Under the pieces are notes generated by a model. It saw nothing but the letters and a program-made list of their open reading frames with translations. It had not been told where the DNA came from and did not search any database. The position numbers and the translations under genes are program-made. Positions 32,755-42,960 of a DNA stretch of 64,000 nt are shown piece after piece (within the stretch, counting starts at the first letter, position 1; each line of letters opens with the position of its first letter). Origin of the DNA: Acidobacteriota bacterium (GTDB lineage: Bacteria; Acidobacteriota; UBA890; WLXD01); NCBI GenBank assembly GCA_012103255.1, contig WLXD01000001.1:558001-622000 (forward strand), in the 5' to 3' direction.

Positions 32755-35490
32755 CTAGTCAGCGCGTAGCGCAGTCACGGGGTCGAGGCGCGCGGCGCGG
32801 CGCGCCGGGATCCAGTTGGCGAGCCCAGCCACCAGCGCCAGTACGGCGAAAGCCGTTGCGAAAGCCAGCGGGTCCAGCGCTCCCACACCGTACAGAATCG
32901 ACGACAGCGTCTGACTGAGGACCGCCGCCACCGTCGCTCCTACGAGAGCGCCCACCGCGACGAGACCCATGCCGCGCCGCAGGATCAACGCGAGCACATC
33001 GGTACTCGCCGCACCGACGGCGACGCGGACGCCGATCTCACGGGCTCGTTGTGCCACCGAATACGCGATGACCCCGTAGAGGCCGACCGACACCAGCGCA
33101 AGCGCGAGAGCCCCCGCGCCAGCCAACAACCACGCACCGAACGTCACCGGAAAGAGAGCTTCACCGAGCTGGTTGCGCATGTCGGTGTCCTGGACGAACA
33201 CAAGCTCGGGTTCGATCGCTCGGAGCTCCGCGCGTAGCGCATCGCGGACCTCCGGAGAATCGCGGTCGAGTCGCGCGACGATGGTCATCGAGAGCGGCCG
33301 GCTCTGTTCGCGCGATCGGTAGACGTACGGGCGGGGGGCCTCGCCGACTGTCCGGACTTTCGTGTCGGCTACCACGCCGACGATCTCGTACGCAGGCCCG
33401 GTGAACCCGTCGTTGTGGAAGCGTTGACCTACCGCGCCTTCCGGGAAGTAGGTGCGTTGAAAGGCCTCTGACACAAGGGCGACGGATGCCGTGTCGGGGG
33501 TGTCCTGGGCGCCGAACAGGCGGCCGCGGAGAAGGGGCACGCCGAGCGCTTCGAAGTAGGCCGCATCGACGGTGGTGGTGTCCACCGGATAGCCGGGCTC
33601 GTCGTCGGTGGTCTGATGGCCTTCGATGTAGACGCCGTTCAGATTGAGGCTGAGGCTCAGCGGAACCCGGCCGGCCAGTCCGACCGCGCCTACCCCGGGC
33701 AACGCCGGCAGCCGCTCCGAGACGTCGAGGTAGAACTGATTCGCCTGGGCGCGTTCGTAGCTGTTCTGACGCAGGTCGACAGTGAGAGTAACCAGGCCGT
33801 CGATATCGAACCCGACATCTACCTGTGAGGCCGCGCGCGCGCCGCGCAGGACCAGAGCGGCGCCAACGAGCAGAACCATGCAAACGGCCACCTGTACGAC
33901 GACCAGGCCCCCGCGCAGTCCGAGCTTGCCTCGTGCCCCGGCGCTGCTGCCCCGACCCCCTTCCTTCAGCGCGGTTGTGAGGTCCGTACGCGACCCGCGC
34001 AGGGCGGGGGCCAGACCGAAGGCCAACCCGGCAAGGGCGGAGACCCCGAAGGTGAACGCGATGACCCTCCAGTCCATCGGGAGGTTCCAGGTGAGTGGTA
34101 GCTGAGCCGGCGGCTGAACCTGCAGCAGGAGGCCGCGCAGCCAGTGGGCCAGCAGGATGCCGCCGACTCCACCGAGCAAAGCCAACATCAGGCTCTCGGT
34201 CATCAACTGTCGGACCAGACGCGCCTTGCCGGCACCCAGAGCCAGTCGAACCGCGACCTCCCGACCGCGCGCGGTGGCCCGTGACAGGGTCATCGCGGCG
34301 ATGTTCGTGCAGGCGCTCAAGAGCACGAGTCCGACGAGGCCCAGCACGAGTGCCGAGACCGGCGCGAGGACACCGTCGATCATCGGGTGCACGCGCACGC
34401 TGTCGGCGCGCACGACACGCATCTCCCAACCGCCGTTCGTATCGGGGTGCTCTTCGCCGAGTCGCGCGAAGATGGAGTTGATCTCGGCATTCACCTGCTC
34501 GGTGGTTACGCCTGGCGCCATCCGGCCCTTCACCGACATCCAACGCGTGCCACGTCGATCGATGCGTGTCTCGCCGGGCGAGGGTTCAACGCTCTGCACG
34601 CCGACAGGAGGAATAACCGCGGCCATCATTGCCGGTAGCCAGACCTCGGCGCGAAGAACGTGGGTGAGTCCGTTGAACGAGACCGGCGCAACGCCGATAA
34701 CCGTGTAGGACTGCCCGTTTAGCGTGATGCTCTCCCCGAGTACGCCGGCATCACCTTCGAACCTCTCCTGCCAGAACGAATGGCTGAGCACGGCAACCGG
34801 GTGGCCACCCGGCACGCGATCGTCTTCGGCGGTGATCAGGCGTCCGAGCTGCGGCTGAATGCCGAGGAGTTCGAAGAACCCGCCGCTCGCGAATTCCCCG
34901 AAGATGAGTTCGTTCCGATCTTCCGTCGACAGGCTTGCCGTGAACGCGGAATGTCCGGCCATGCCGCTCAGCGTCGAAGTCGTTTCAGCCAGGTCGAGGA
35001 AGTCGGGGTGCGAGTTAGTGACCGGCGTATCGATCTGGGGGTCGTACGAGTAGATCTCGACCAGCTCTTCCGGCGCAGTCACCGGAAGCGGTCGGAGAAG
35101 CAGCGCATTGACCATCGTGAAGATCGTGGCGTTGATGCCAACGCCAATAGCCAGAGTCAGGACGACGACGGCCACGTACATGGGCGAGCGCGTGAGAGTA
35201 CGGACAGCGAACCGGATGTCTTGCCAGATGGATTCCATGAGGTGTCGTTCTCGCGGGGGGTCGGGGAGAGGACCGTGTCCGGGTGCGAAGGCGCGCCGGT
35301 TGGCCGGACGGAGCATGCGGAGCCAGGTGCCGATGGCGTGGCGGGCGTACCACCAGCGCGCACGCCAACCGCCGTCGCGCTCGGCGCGATAGCTGTAGAG
35401 CTCGCCCAGATCGGCGAGGAGTAGCTCGCGGTCGCGCGATGGGATCACCGCGGCGAGCAGAGCTTCGATGAGGCGAGGCGGGCGATTCAC
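32755..35490 (-). CDS. ADOP-type permease (cassette 3)
   Basis: The GTG at 35490 overlaps the PadR-3 stop (GTGA), giving 911 residues; an upstream start at 35526 would overlap PadR-3 by 40 bases and is less likely. The prefix RPPRLIEALLAAVIPSRDRELLLADLGELYSYRAERDGG is followed by a helical linker. The core starts at MESIWQDIRFAVRTLTRSPM and shows two MacB_PCD/FtsX repeats, ending ARRAARLDPVTALRAD. The extended prefix makes it the longest of the six. No frameshift was seen. Confidence 0.9.
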   Translation of the reverse strand: MNRPPRLIEALLAAVIPSRDRELLLADLGELYSYRAERDGGWRARWWYARHAIGTWLRMLRPANRRAFAPGHGPLPDPPRERHLMESIWQDIRFAVRTLTRSPMYVAVVVLTLAIGVGINATIFTMVNALLLRPLPVTAPEELVEIYSYDPQIDTPVTNSHPDFLDLAETTSTLSGMAGHSAFTASLSTEDRNELIFGEFASGGFFELLGIQPQLGRLITAEDDRVPGGHPVAVLSHSFWQERFEGDAGVLGESITLNGQSYTVIGVAPVSFNGLTHVLRAEVWLPAMMAAVIPPVGVQSVEPSPGETRIDRRGTRWMSVKGRMAPGVTTEQVNAEINSIFARLGEEHPDTNGGWEMRVVRADSVRVHPMIDGVLAPVSALVLGLVGLVLLSACTNIAAMTLSRATARGREVAVRLALGAGKARLVRQLMTESLMLALLGGVGGILLAHWLRGLLLQVQPPAQLPLTWNLPMDWRVIAFTFGVSALAGLAFGLAPALRGSRTDLTTALKEGGRGSSAGARGKLGLRGGLVVVQVAVCMVLLVGAALVLRGARAASQVDVGFDIDGLVTLTVDLRQNSYERAQANQFYLDVSERLPALPGVGAVGLAGRVPLSLSLNLNGVYIEGHQTTDDEPGYPVDTTTVDAAYFEALGVPLLRGRLFGAQDTPDTASVALVSEAFQRTYFPEGAVGQRFHNDGFTGPAYEIVGVVADTKVRTVGEAPRPYVYRSREQSRPLSMTIVARLDRDSPEVRDALRAELRAIEPELVFVQDTDMRNQLGEALFPVTFGAWLLAGAGALALALVSVGLYGVIAYSVAQRAREIGVRVAVGAASTDVLALILRRGMGLVAVGALVGATVAAVLSQTLSSILYGVGALDPLAFATAFAVLALVAGLANWIPARRAARLDPVTALRAD

Positions 35491-35819
35491 TTGAGACCGT
35501 CCAGCCGCTCTTCGACTCCATCCCACAGGGTCACCAGGGAACGACGTGATTCGCGAAGGGCTTCGAGACCGGCCTTGGTGAGAACGACGAGCCGGCGCTT
35601 GCGAGAGCCCTTCGCGCTGGCGCCATCATCGAGACGCGAGGCCACGAGTCCCTTCTTCTCGAGTCGGCGTAGCGCGATGTAGACCGCTGCCGGGGCGGTC
35701 TCGCGCCCCGTTCGCTCCTCGAGTTCGAGAACGATCGGCACCGTGTAGGTCTCTTCGTCGAGCCGAAGGATCGACAGCAATACCTGATGTTCGAAACCGC
35801 CGAGAACGTCCTTGCCCAT
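35487..35819 (-). CDS. PadR-family regulator (cassette 3)
   Basis: The 110-residue winged-helix protein MGKDVLGGFEHQVLLSILRLDEETYTVPIVLELEERTG... has the recognition helix in APAAVYIALRRLEKKGLVASRLD. GGAG lies 6 bases upstream of ATG 35819. The Lys/Arg-rich wing (AKGSRKRRLVVLT) is more basic than in its paralogs. It is coupled to ADOP-3 by GTGA. Two CTAAC-N3-GTTAG palindromes lie just upstream. Confidence 0.88.
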   Translation of the reverse strand: MGKDVLGGFEHQVLLSILRLDEETYTVPIVLELEERTGRETAPAAVYIALRRLEKKGLVASRLDDGASAKGSRKRRLVVLTKAGLEALRESRRSLVTLWDGVEERLDGLK

Positions 35820-35835
35820 GCTCTGCTCCAGTTCG

Positions 35836-35896
35836 ACTAACGTTGTTAGTTCTAGGACGGAAGAGTGCCAGGGAAGGTTTCGCCTAACAACGTTAG
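35836..35896. promoter_or_regulatory. PadR-3 operator pair
   Basis: CTAACGTTGTTAG (35837-35849) and its exact reverse complement CTAACAACGTTAG (35884-35896) are each a CTAAC-N3-GTTAG palindrome. Centres are 47 bp apart. The first lies 18 bases from the PadR-3 start codon, so binding would cover the promoter and leader. Confidence 0.6.
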
Positions 35897-35910
35897 TGCG
35901 AAAAAAAGTG

Positions 35911-37263
35911 TCAGGCGGCCCAGCGGTGCATCGTCTCTACGATCACTGCGACCAGGCGAACGAGATCGTCTTCATCGACCCATTCGTTCGGGCCGTAGAA
36001 GTTGCCGCCGAGAGAGCCGATCCCGAACGCCGGTGCATCGAGCAGCCGGATCGGATAGCGAATGTCGCCCGCGTAGTGGTTCGGGTACGCGTTGGGCGGT
36101 GTGCCGGTAACGTCGCCGATCGCATCGCGCACGCCGCGCGCCCATGTGGAGTCCCACCGGACGGCGCCGAAGTTGGTTGCCAGTCCATCCTGGACAAGCG
36201 TGCCCGAGTAACCAGGTTCGCCCCCGAGGTCGGCCAGATGGCGATCCATGTCTTGCTGGGCGTTGGCCAGCAGTTCACGCCATGTCGCATCGCCCTCGAA
36301 CAGCACCCGGATCCGCGCGCGCGCGGTCTCAGGAACCGCCCCCACACGGTCGCCGCCGCGGAACTCACCGGCGTTCACCAGTTGGCCGGCGAACGCTGTC
36401 TGCCGGAGGCGTTCGATGACGCTCCACGCGGCGCGCACCGCGTCACCGCCGGTGTCGTACGGCGCGGATTCCGGACCGCCCATCTCCAGCGGCTCGCCGC
36501 GCCACCCGGTGACCTCGAGAGTCAGGTCGAGCGAACCTTGAACCACGTTCTTCACGTCGGCCAGGCCGTGCCCCGTTTCTGCCGGATGCGAATAGAGCAT
36601 GGCGTCGAAGCGCGTCCCGCGTCGCGCGAAACGCTCAAACACCGGCAGGCTGCCGCGGCTGCCGCCGCCCTTGCCGTGGAGGCTCATCACGGTCGGTAGC
36701 GGACCCCGTTGCTCAGCGAGGATGGATGCGGCCACCAGCATCGCCGCGATTCCACCCTTGTCGTCGGCACTGCCAAGTCCGTAGAGGCGCTTCCCGACGC
36801 GGGTCATCGCGTAGGGATCGGTCGTCCATCCGTCGTAGACGGCCTCGGTGTCGATGTGCGCGAAGACGCCGAACGGAGCAGGGCGGTTCATGCGCGGCAC
36901 GGCAACGACATTCACGAATGGCCCATCGCCCGGCGGATTCGGCGGCATGAACTCGGGGTGGTCCGACAGGCGGCTGGGCACATCGGCCGATGGCTCCACC
37001 GAGTAGGGGAGTCCGCCGAGGTAGTCCGTGACGATGGCCTGGGCCTCTTCGGCGGACTCGCCGGATTGGCTGCGCACCGCAACCAGGCGTTTCAATAACT
37101 CCACGAGCTCCTCGCGCCGCGCTTCGGAGCGTTCGAGTGTGCTCTGAGCGATCGGAACCGCTGCGAACACGTTACCTGGGACCGCGACGATCCCCACGGC
37201 CGTAGCCGCGGCTGAGCGCTGAAACGCGCGCCGACTGATCCGCTGGGGAGCCCGTCTACTCAT
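35911..37263 (-). CDS. Exported M20-family peptidase homolog with altered metal site
   Basis: The 450-residue protein has a Tat leader (SRRAFQRSAAATAVGIVAVPG), the first M20 ligand motif FAHIDTE (H136, D138) and the second GLGSADDKGG. The normal catalytic Glu pair is missing: the aligned position reads HGKGGGSRGS (196-205). The terminal His is also replaced, in NFYGPNEWV. A dimerisation-like insert (about 235-345) is present. It may therefore be a catalytically altered or inactive paralog. ATG 37263 is preferred over 37341 because it gives a proper Tat leader. It is divergent from PadR-4. Confidence 0.82.
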   Translation of the reverse strand: MSRRAPQRISRRAFQRSAAATAVGIVAVPGNVFAAVPIAQSTLERSEARREELVELLKRLVAVRSQSGESAEEAQAIVTDYLGGLPYSVEPSADVPSRLSDHPEFMPPNPPGDGPFVNVVAVPRMNRPAPFGVFAHIDTEAVYDGWTTDPYAMTRVGKRLYGLGSADDKGGIAAMLVAASILAEQRGPLPTVMSLHGKGGGSRGSLPVFERFARRGTRFDAMLYSHPAETGHGLADVKNVVQGSLDLTLEVTGWRGEPLEMGGPESAPYDTGGDAVRAAWSVIERLRQTAFAGQLVNAGEFRGGDRVGAVPETARARIRVLFEGDATWRELLANAQQDMDRHLADLGGEPGYSGTLVQDGLATNFGAVRWDSTWARGVRDAIGDVTGTPPNAYPNHYAGDIRYPIRLLDAPAFGIGSLGGNFYGPNEWVDEDDLVRLVAVIVETMHRWAA

Positions 37264-37333
37264 GGGCGCGAGCTTAGTGCGCGGCGTGGCGCTGCGCGAA
37301 TTTCGCAACGCGGAACGGTAGCCGCGAGCAGCT

Positions 37334-37370
37334 TTGACCATTATGTAGTCATTGTGGTAATTATGTAGTC
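37334..37370 (+). promoter_or_regulatory. PadR-4 promoter with overlapping direct repeats; leaderless start
   Basis: TTGACC (37334-37339), 18 bases and TAATTA (37358-37363) form a promoter whose +1 would fall on the A of the PadR-4 ATG (37371). TTATGTAGTC is repeated at 37341-37350 and 37361-37370, 20 bp apart, covering the spacer and the start. No Shine-Dalgarno sequence precedes the ATG. Confidence 0.55.
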
Positions 37371-37709
37371 ATGGATAAAGTGACCTACCTCGGCGAACTG
37401 GAACAGATGCTCCTGTGGGCCGTGCTTCGGCTCGATGACAGGGCCTATGGACTCGCGGTGCGCGATGAACTCGAGGCGACGGCGGGTCGCTCGGTGGCGC
37501 GCGGGGCGGTCTACACGACGCTCGATCGCTTGGTTCGGAAGGGCTACCTGGAGTCATGGCTCGCGGATGCCGACGAGAGTCGCGCGGGCCGGCCACGTCG
37601 CTACTTCCGGATCACTCCTGACGGGCAGCGGGCACTCCGCGAAGCGCGCGCCGCGTTCGAGAGCCTCTGGACCGGACTGGAGGACGCCGTCGAGGAGCGT
37701 TCGCGATGA
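37371..37709 (+). CDS. PadR-family regulator (cassette 4)
   Basis: The 112-residue repressor MDKVTYLGELEQMLLWAVLRLDDRAYGLAVRDELEATAG... carries the wing RPRRYFRITPDGQRALREA and is closest in sequence to PadR-1 and PadR-5 (LGE/SFEQ-type start). The start is fixed by conservation and by the promoter geometry, and translation is probably leaderless. The stop overlaps ADOP-4 by ATGA. It probably represses itself through the TTATGTAGTC repeats. Confidence 0.9.
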   Translation: MDKVTYLGELEQMLLWAVLRLDDRAYGLAVRDELEATAGRSVARGAVYTTLDRLVRKGYLESWLADADESRAGRPRRYFRITPDGQRALREARAAFESLWTGLEDAVEERSR

Positions 37710-40300
37710 TTCGCCCGAGCGAGTGGCTGCTACGCCGGGTGGTGGGAGACGCGAGCGCCTACAACGGTCTCGTCGGGGACCTGCGCGAGGAAACCGCCCG
37801 AGCGGGTCGTGGCGGCCTGGCCTACGACCGGGCCGTGCTTGGGATGTGCATCAGCTATCTGACCGACCGGTTTCGTCCTGGCGGAGGGACGCTTCCTGGT
37901 GGACGCGACCACGAGCCGGGCTGGCGCAGCGTGGTCAATGACGTTGTCGCGGCATCTCGTCGCCTACGCCGGCGACCCGCGTTCACGGTCTCTGTTGTCG
38001 GCACTCTGGCGCTCGGTTTCGGAGCAGCGGGCGCAGTCCTCAGCGTTGCCTATGGCGTCTGGTGGAAGCCTCTGCCTTTCGGGAACCCGGCTGAGATCGT
38101 TCGCGTCTACGAGGTGAAGCTCGATGCAGACAGCGGCAGCATTGCGGGCGATGGCGTTGCTAGCCGCTCGCGCATGTCGCCGCCGTTGCTTGCTGACTTG
38201 CGTGCTGCTCGCTGGGATACGGTCGAAGAGTTCGCGTCCGTGTCGGGACTCGCGGTCGACTGGCGCGTCGAAGGGGAATCCCGGCGGCTGAGTGGCGTCA
38301 CCGCGTCACGCGGCGTTTTCGAAGTGTTGCAACTGCGACCTGTCGTCGGGCGCTGGTTCAGTCCCGAGCCGGGCACAAACGAAGTCGTGCTGTCGGCCCA
38401 GTTTTGGGTCGATGCGTTCGGTGGTGACCCGGCTGTCGTCGGCCAGGGAACCATGGAGCTTGATGGCGAGCCGTTCTTGATAGTCGGCGTGGCGAGCGAC
38501 GGGCTTCCGTATCCCCAGGCGGCCGGCCAGGTCTGGCTGCCCAGCGACCCCGATCCGCAGCAGCTGTCGGAAGGCATGCGAGGCGCGCGTTATCTCGACG
38601 TGGTCGCCCGGTTACGTCCGGACGTCACGATTACGAGCGCCGCCGGTGAACTCGACGCGTTCGTACGCAACCTCGGCGATGACCATCCCAATCACCGGGG
38701 CTGGGGCGCGACGGCGATACCCCTGCGGAGCGATTTGATCCGCCCGTTCCTGGGCATCATGCGGCTGCTCGTGACTGCCGCAGCGCTCTTCTTGTTGATT
38801 GCCTGCGCCAACACCGCCGCACTCCTGACGGCGCGTCGCGAGCGTGAGCGCACTGAACTCGCGATACGCCGCGCGCTGGGTGCGAGTCGATGGCGCCTCG
38901 TCCGGGGCGAACTCGCCGAATTGACCTGGCTGGCCGGTAGCGGCGCCGTCTCAGCAGCCGTGTTGGCCTACTGGGTGTTGACGCCACTGCGGCAGTTGGC
39001 CCCGTCCGACGTGCCGCGCATCGCGGGGATTCAGCTCGCACCACTCGTCGTTCTAGCGCTCACCGCAACGCTGTTCGTCGCGGCGTGGGCGAGCGCTTTG
39101 CTCGGCGTCCTGCGACCGGACTCAGCGATCGCGGGGCGCAGTCGATCGGTCGCTGGACGAGCCTCGGGCCTGACCGCACTCACCGTTGTGCAGGTCGCCC
39201 TCACGACGATCCTCCTCATCGGCGGTGCGGCGCTGGCAGATCATTTCCGTGGCCTGGCAGGGGCCGATCCCGGTTTCGACGCCGAGGGGGTAATGACGGC
39301 GCCGGTTGTACTGGGCGCCGAGAGCTACGACGAGGCGCCAAGGCGACTGCAGTTCTTCGACGCCCTGATCGAGCGGCTGGAGCGTGGCGGGCACGCCGTA
39401 GCCGTGGCCACCAATCCTCCGGTCGCCGGAATCAACATGCGCTTTGGCTATCGGGCCGGGGACTGGGAAGAGGAGCAGTTCTGGGGCCAGTACCACACGG
39501 TCTCGGAACGGTACTTCGAGGTCATGGGGATCCCGTTGGTTGCGGGACGGCTTTTCGGTAGCGACGACCATGTCGAAGCAGCGCCCGCCGTGATCATCAG
39601 CGAGAGACTAGCGGAAGAGCATTTCGACACCGACCCGATCGGCCAGGAGATGATCGTGGTGGGCACCTCCCGTGAGATCGTGGGGGTGGTCGGTAGCGTG
39701 CGGCACTTTGGTCCGGACCAGGAAGCGCCGCCAGAGATGTACGTGCCGATGGCGCAGGACACATGGCTACTCGGTCACGTTGTCGTCCGGCCAGGCGCGG
39801 GATTTGCCGCGACTGACGTTCGGAACGCCGTCGCTGCCATCGACACGGAAGTGCCTGTCGACGCGCTATTCCCCTATGACACCTTCGTCCGAACCTGGTT
39901 TGCGCCGCTCCGTTTCCAACTGGTGATCGTGAGCTTGTTGGCGGCTACCGGGACGCTTCTCGCGATCGTCGGTCTGTACGCGCTCATCGCCTACGTCGTG
40001 GCTGGCCGCACGCGAGAGATCGGGATTCGTGTAGCGCTCGGCGAATCCACGCGCTCGGTGTTCTCGAGCGTCGTACGGCGCGGGCTTGTGCTGGCAGTCA
40101 TGGGGCTGGCAACTGGCGGGCTGGCTGCATTCTGGCTACGCGGCTTGATGGGCGCGGCTGGCGTCGATGCGACGCCCGAGAGCCCTCGGGTGCTGTTGGC
40201 AGTCGCCATGCTGGTGCTCGTAGCGACCACGGCCGCATGCAGCTGGCCGGCGCGACGGGCCGCCCGGGTCGATCCGGCGACAGCGCTCAGAGCCGATTGA
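37706..40300 (+). CDS. ADOP-type permease (cassette 4)
   Basis: The 864-residue permease has a prefix PSEWLLRRVVGDASAYNGLVGDLREETARAG (about 4-33) and a core from about 70 with MacB_PCD and FtsX repeats. Its first FtsX bundle reads LLVTAAALFLLIACANTAALLTARRERERTELAIRRALGAS, and the last ends SWPARRAARVDPATALRAD. One difference from its paralogs is fewer periplasmic glycines in the first PCD. It converges on ADOP-5 with 13 bases between stops. Confidence 0.9.
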   Translation: MIRPSEWLLRRVVGDASAYNGLVGDLREETARAGRGGLAYDRAVLGMCISYLTDRFRPGGGTLPGGRDHEPGWRSVVNDVVAASRRLRRRPAFTVSVVGTLALGFGAAGAVLSVAYGVWWKPLPFGNPAEIVRVYEVKLDADSGSIAGDGVASRSRMSPPLLADLRAARWDTVEEFASVSGLAVDWRVEGESRRLSGVTASRGVFEVLQLRPVVGRWFSPEPGTNEVVLSAQFWVDAFGGDPAVVGQGTMELDGEPFLIVGVASDGLPYPQAAGQVWLPSDPDPQQLSEGMRGARYLDVVARLRPDVTITSAAGELDAFVRNLGDDHPNHRGWGATAIPLRSDLIRPFLGIMRLLVTAAALFLLIACANTAALLTARRERERTELAIRRALGASRWRLVRGELAELTWLAGSGAVSAAVLAYWVLTPLRQLAPSDVPRIAGIQLAPLVVLALTATLFVAAWASALLGVLRPDSAIAGRSRSVAGRASGLTALTVVQVALTTILLIGGAALADHFRGLAGADPGFDAEGVMTAPVVLGAESYDEAPRRLQFFDALIERLERGGHAVAVATNPPVAGINMRFGYRAGDWEEEQFWGQYHTVSERYFEVMGIPLVAGRLFGSDDHVEAAPAVIISERLAEEHFDTDPIGQEMIVVGTSREIVGVVGSVRHFGPDQEAPPEMYVPMAQDTWLLGHVVVRPGAGFAATDVRNAVAAIDTEVPVDALFPYDTFVRTWFAPLRFQLVIVSLLAATGTLLAIVGLYALIAYVVAGRTREIGIRVALGESTRSVFSSVVRRGLVLAVMGLATGGLAAFWLRGLMGAAGVDATPESPRVLLAVAMLVLVATTAACSWPARRAARVDPATALRAD

Positions 40301-40313
40301 ACGAGCAGGGTCC

Positions 40314-42960
40314 CTACTCCGCTCGAAGAGCCACAACCGGGTCCGTTCGGACTGCACGCCAGGCTGGCACAAGACACGCTGCAAGCCCGACTGCCCCCAG
40401 CAGGGCCGCGACGGCCGCGTAGGCGAGCGGGTCGGATGGCGGCACTTCGAAGAGCACGGTCTCGAGCGTTCGGCTCGCCAAGGTTGCGATGCCGACGCCT
40501 ACGACAAGGCCCACGCCGACGCGGATCATTCCGCTGCGGACGACGATGCCGAGCACGTCGCGCGAGCTCGCTCCAACCGCCACACGCAGACCGAACTCGC
40601 GCCGCCGCTGCGCCACGGTTTGCGCGAGGAGTCCGTAGAGGCCGATCAACGAGAGCACGAGGGCGGTGGCAGCAAACAACACCATTGCCATCGAGAGGAG
40701 CCGCGGCTGGCCGATCGAGTCGGCGACCAGATCGTCCATCCAACGTACGTCGCTCAGTGGGACGGTGGGGTCGAGTTGCCTCACGACGTCGCGCACTTCC
40801 GCGACCACCCCGGCCTGACCGGCGCGCGTGCGGATGGCGAGGTTCATTCCCGAACCCCCGCGGTACGCGTATGGCGCATAGAAGGTGGGCGCGGCGCCTT
40901 CGCCGACGCCGCTGACACGGACGTCCTCGACAACGCCAACGATCGGCCCCGCGGCATCCTCGCCCCAATCCACGGCAAGCCGGCGGCCGACCGCCGATCC
41001 TTCGGGGAAGAGCGTTGCCGCAAGGCTGCGACTGATCACGAATTCGAGCGAATCGCCGCCGTTGGGGTCGAGACCGCGCCCTTCCAGCAGCGGGATCCGC
41101 ATGGTTTCGAAGTAGCCGGGCTGCACCGTGCGTTGATAGGCGATCGGTCGCTGGCCAGGCTCGGCGGGAGCGTCGGCATCCCACGCACCGATGTTGTTGC
41201 CTGGGTTCCGGATTGGGAGCCGACTGGCCGCGGTGGCAGCGTCGACCTGAGGCAGCGCCTCGATCCGAGTCGTCAGCTGATCGAAGAACACGCGGCGCTC
41301 GTCTGCCGATTCCTGCAGCGAGCCACGCAAGTTAATTCCGGCCGACAGCAGCTGTTCTGAATCGAAGCCAAGGTCCCGTCCACTGAGGGCGGCAAAGCTT
41401 CGAAGGAGGAGCGCTGACCCGATCAGCAACACCACGGCTGTGGCCACCTGGGCGACCACAAGGAATGATCGGAGGCGGTTGCCCTGGCCGATCGTCGTTC
41501 GGCCGCCGCGAAGACTCTCCGAGGGCTGAGTCGGGATGATCCGTAAGACGGGCGCGACACCGAATCCCAGGCTCACCATGACGGTGACACCCAGCCCGAA
41601 GGCTATCGCCGCTGCGGACGTGCCGATTTCCTGGACACCGAAGAGCGACAGCGGAACCACCTGCAGAAGGGCACCACGAAGCACGGCCGCGAGAGCGAGT
41701 CCACCCGTCCCCGCGATGGCACCCAGCACGAGACTCTCGATGGTCAATTGCCGCACGATGCGCGCGCGGCTCGCACCGAGAGCAGCGCGAACGGCGAGCT
41801 CCGCCTGCCGAGTCGAGCCTCGCGCCAGCAGCAGACTTGCGACATTGCTCCCAGCGACGGCGAGCACGAGCGCGGCCGTCGCCAGCATGAGCAACAGCCG
41901 GGTTCGCACCGAAGACGCCATCCATTCGGACAGCGGCGTCAGAGCGAGGGCTTTTGTTTCGTTGGTATCGGGATACTCGGTCTGGAGTGCGAGGCTGATC
42001 GCGTCCGCGTCGGATTGCGCCTGCTGCATCGACACGCCGTCCGAGAGCCGCCCCACCATCAACCAGTTGTGGAATCGGCGGGCACCGGCGAAGGGTCCGC
42101 CGATCTGCATCGGCCGCCACACCTCGATATCGAGCATGAAGTGGAACCCAGCCGGCATCACGCCGACCACGGTGTGATCACTGCCGTCGATCCGGATTGC
42201 AGAGCCGACTGCGCCGCGGTTTTCGCCCATCTGCGTTTGCCAGAAGTCGTGGCTGACGATCGCAACGGTCGCGCCCAGCTGCGCATCCTGCTCGTTGAAG
42301 TTGCGACCGATCTGCGGCGCGACGTCCAGAGTGGCGAAGAGATTCCAGCTCACGTAGATGTGGTTGGCCCGGATCGGTTCGCGCTCCGTCACCACGGGCA
42401 CCGGGACGTAGAACGGCATCAGCGCACCGAACCCCGAGAAGCTGGAATTTCGCGTGCGGTAGTCATCCCAGTCCGGCGCGGAGCCGACGGGATTCGAGCG
42501 GCCGTCGAAGGTCGTGGCGGCAACCACGAGGCGGTCCGCGTCCGGGTAGGGCAGGCCGTTGAGTAGCGCTGCCTCGACGAGCGAGAACGTCGCGACGAGC
42601 GACCCGATTCCCAGAATTAGCACCAGGAGAAGCGCCGCTGTGACACCGGGCGTGGAGCGGAGTGAACGCAGGCCGTACCAGACATCCTGAAAAAGGGTGC
42701 TCATGAAACTCGGTCGATCCGGGGGAGGTTGAGCGCTGAGTGCGTTGCGCGCGGCGAGTCGGCCCGAGAGTCGGGCCCACGCATACCGCGCGGTGATCGC
42801 GCGGGCCGCACGACTGAGCCAGCGCTGTGCGTCGTTGGAGCCGTCGCTCGCAGCGCGGTGTCTCCAGGTCACCCACTAGCGAGCGGGTGGCCCAGCCGTT
42901 GGGCGCGACGCGACGCAGGACGTGCGCGCACCAGCGGGGGAACCTCGGGCCGGACTCCAA
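40314..42960 (-). CDS. ADOP-type permease (cassette 5), prefix frameshifted
   Basis: The intact frame from GTG 42872 encodes 852 residues, with a core starting MSTLFQDVWYGLRSLRSTPGV and two MacB_PCD/FtsX repeats ending CLVPAWRAVRTDPVVALRAE. The normal prefix begins in another frame at TTG 42960, directly after the PadR-5 stop (FPRWCAHVLRRVAPNGWATRSLVGDLE), and joins the main frame if one base near 42862 is removed (...VGDLE-HRAASDGSNDAQRWL). So the prefix domain is probably uncoupled by a single-base insertion, real or technical. The transport core should still be translatable from 42872 or from ATG 42704. Confidence 0.85.
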
